Assembly (NCBI GenBank): GCA_021819725.1
Contig: JAKAQR010000002.1
Location: forward strand, 62,001 to 126,000
Direction: 5' to 3'
Origin: Actinomycetes bacterium
GTDB lineage: Bacteria; Actinomycetota; Acidimicrobiia; Acidimicrobiales; Acidimicrobiaceae
DNA: 64,000 nucleotides
Shown: piece after piece, positions 63,007 to 64,000 of the stretch
Layout of the letters: every line of letters starts with the position of its first letter
Numbering within the stretch: position 1 is the first letter of the stretch
Translations under genes and position numbers: made by a program
Notes under the pieces: model-generated
Seen by the model: only the letters and a program-made list of their open reading frames with translations
What the model was told of the DNA's origin: nothing
Databases searched by the model: none

Positions 63007-64000
63007 TTAAAGTCTAGTGACGAAGTCAGCAATCCGACCAATCCCGTCGACAATACCTTCATCAGACAATGCGTAGGAAAGACGTAGATAACCAGGGGCG
63101 TCGAACGCCTCACCAGGAATGACTGCAACTTTGGCGTGTTGCAGCAGCAACTCTGCCAAGCGATAGCTCGATCCAATCGGCGATCCCTCGAACTGCCGTT
63201 CAAGCACACCCTGCACCGAAGGGAAGACATAGAAGGCACCCTGTGGCCACATCACATCAATTCCGTCGATAGCGGCGAGAAGGCTGACGATGCTCTCTCG
63301 TCGACGAGCAAACGCCTCGCGCATGTAGCTTGTCGCGTCCGCATCAGCAGCGAGCGCCGCAACCGCCGCCCGCTGCGAGACGTTGGAGACGTTCGAACAC
63401 AGCTGCGACTGGAGCTTGACCACTCCCTTCGCAATATCACCCGGTGCAATCACCCACCCGACGCGCCAGCCGGTCATGGCAAAAGTCTTCGCGACCCCAT
63501 TGACTAGGATCAAACGTTGCGTCAGCTCTTGGCTCGCAAAACTCCCAATGGCCGGAGCACTCTCCATCCCATAGGTCAGCTGCTGATAGATCTCATCGCT
63601 GACGACATAGAGACCACGACGATCGGCAAATTCCGCTAGGGCAGCGCTCTCTTCGTCGGAGTAGACCGCACCGGTAGGATTCGACGGGGAGACGTGAATC
63701 AACATCTTGGTGCGCGGTGTGCAGTAGCGTTCGAGTAACTCAGGGGTAACCTTGAAGGCAGTGGAGAGGTCGGTCGGGACCGCAACGGGGACTCCACCAG
63801 CAAGACGCACTACCTCCGGATAGGTCACCCAATAGGGAGCTGGGATGAGCACCTCGTCACCGTCGTCCAGCAGCGTCATCATCGCCGAATAGACCGCATG
63901 CTTTCCTCCATTGGTGACGACGACTTGGTTCGGATCCACAAAGAGTCCGCTCAATTGCTCGGTGCGCTTGGCGATGACCTCACGTAGTTCGGCAAGCCCA
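63007..64000 (-). CDS. aspC: aspartate aminotransferase (class I), cut by the window edge
   Basis: At least 331 residues; the frame continues without a stop to the right edge (GLAELREVIAKRTEQ upstream of the first in-window TTG). Fold type I PLP enzyme: HVSPSNPTGAVYSDEE, YVVSDEIYQQLTYG and the Schiff-base lysine in VNGVAKTFAMTGWRVGW, with C-terminal GYLRLSYALSDE. This is the Asp/Ala/aromatic aminotransferase group; prephenate aminotransferase activity is possible. About 60-70 N-terminal residues are missing. Confidence 0.92.
   Translation of the reverse strand, partial: GLAELREVIAKRTEQLSGLFVDPNQVVVTNGGKHAVYSAMMTLLDDGDEVLIPAPYWVTYPEVVRLAGGVPVAVPTDLSTAFKVTPELLERYCTPRTKMLIHVSPSNPTGAVYSDEESAALAEFADRRGLYVVSDEIYQQLTYGMESAPAIGSFASQELTQRLILVNGVAKTFAMTGWRVGWVIAPGDIAKGVVKLQSQLCSNVSNVSQRAAVAALAADADATSYMREAFARRRESIVSLLAAIDGIDVMWPQGAFYVFPSVQGVLERQFEGSPIGSSYRLAELLLQHAKVAVIPGEAFDAPGYLRLSYALSDEGIVDGIGRIADFVTRL

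Overview
This window looks like a chromosomal segment of an acidophilic actinobacterium, most plausibly from the Acidimicrobiia (Ferrimicrobium/Acidimicrobium-like). That placement is inference. It rests on the moderately high GC, the many GTG and TTG starts with strong GGAGG sites, a PafBC-type fusion, TypA next to a small glutaredoxin, an archaeal/acidophile-style P3A proton ATPase, a DoxD/DoxX protein, a complete arginine deiminase operon, and unusual cytochrome b genes. No rRNA, CRISPR array or insertion sequence is visible. There are two tRNA genes.

Layout. 1-5.4 kb: a leftward MarR, MMPL exporter, enoyl-CoA hydratase and acyl-CoA ligase cluster. 5.6-13.7 kb: a PPOX-fold protein, a PafBC fusion, CtaG-like protein, TypA, glutaredoxin, MaoC dehydratase and a single-chain ETF beta-alpha fusion ending in a strong bidirectional hairpin. 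13.7-19.1 kb: DoxX protein and the tight leftward arcD-arcA-arcB-arcC operon. 19.1-21.0 kb: sparse DNA around a DUF1269 protein, with one perfect palindrome and a 17-bp triple repeat. 21.0-23.8 kb: universal stress protein coupled to a P3A H+-ATPase. 23.9-28.1 kb: lipoprotein, flippase-like protein, FAD oxidoreductase and a short acyl-CoA carboxyltransferase. 28.2-30.3 kb: an orphan MOBF relaxase. 30.4-38.4 kb: polyamine/GABA/alanine catabolism with an Lrp-type regulator. 38.7-45.6 kb: gamma-glutamyltransferase-like protein, AidB-like dehydrogenase, XdhC-like protein, class IV aminotransferase, PPOX protein and MFS carrier. 45.9-50.3 kb: tRNA-Glu and two near-identical copies of a two-gene cytochrome b operon. 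50.4-57.5 kb: acyl-CoA dehydrogenases, a 1200-residue globin-GAF-GGDEF-EAL protein and a 3-hydroxyacyl-CoA dehydrogenase. 57.5-64 kb: gltX, tRNA-Gln, leuA behind a leucine attenuator, serA, and an aspartate aminotransferase cut by the window edge.

How it fits together. Several units suit acid homeostasis: the deiminase pathway releases ammonia and ATP, the P3A pump exports protons, and the amino-acid and polyamine catabolic enzymes also release ammonia. Fatty-acid enzymes are scattered with a fused ETF that could take their electrons. The most noteworthy signals are the homogenised cytochrome b duplication with diverged flanks but a conserved promoter element, the leuA leader peptide and attenuator, the heme-sensor c-di-GMP protein, the helicase-less relaxase, and the fused ETF with an altered FAD motif.
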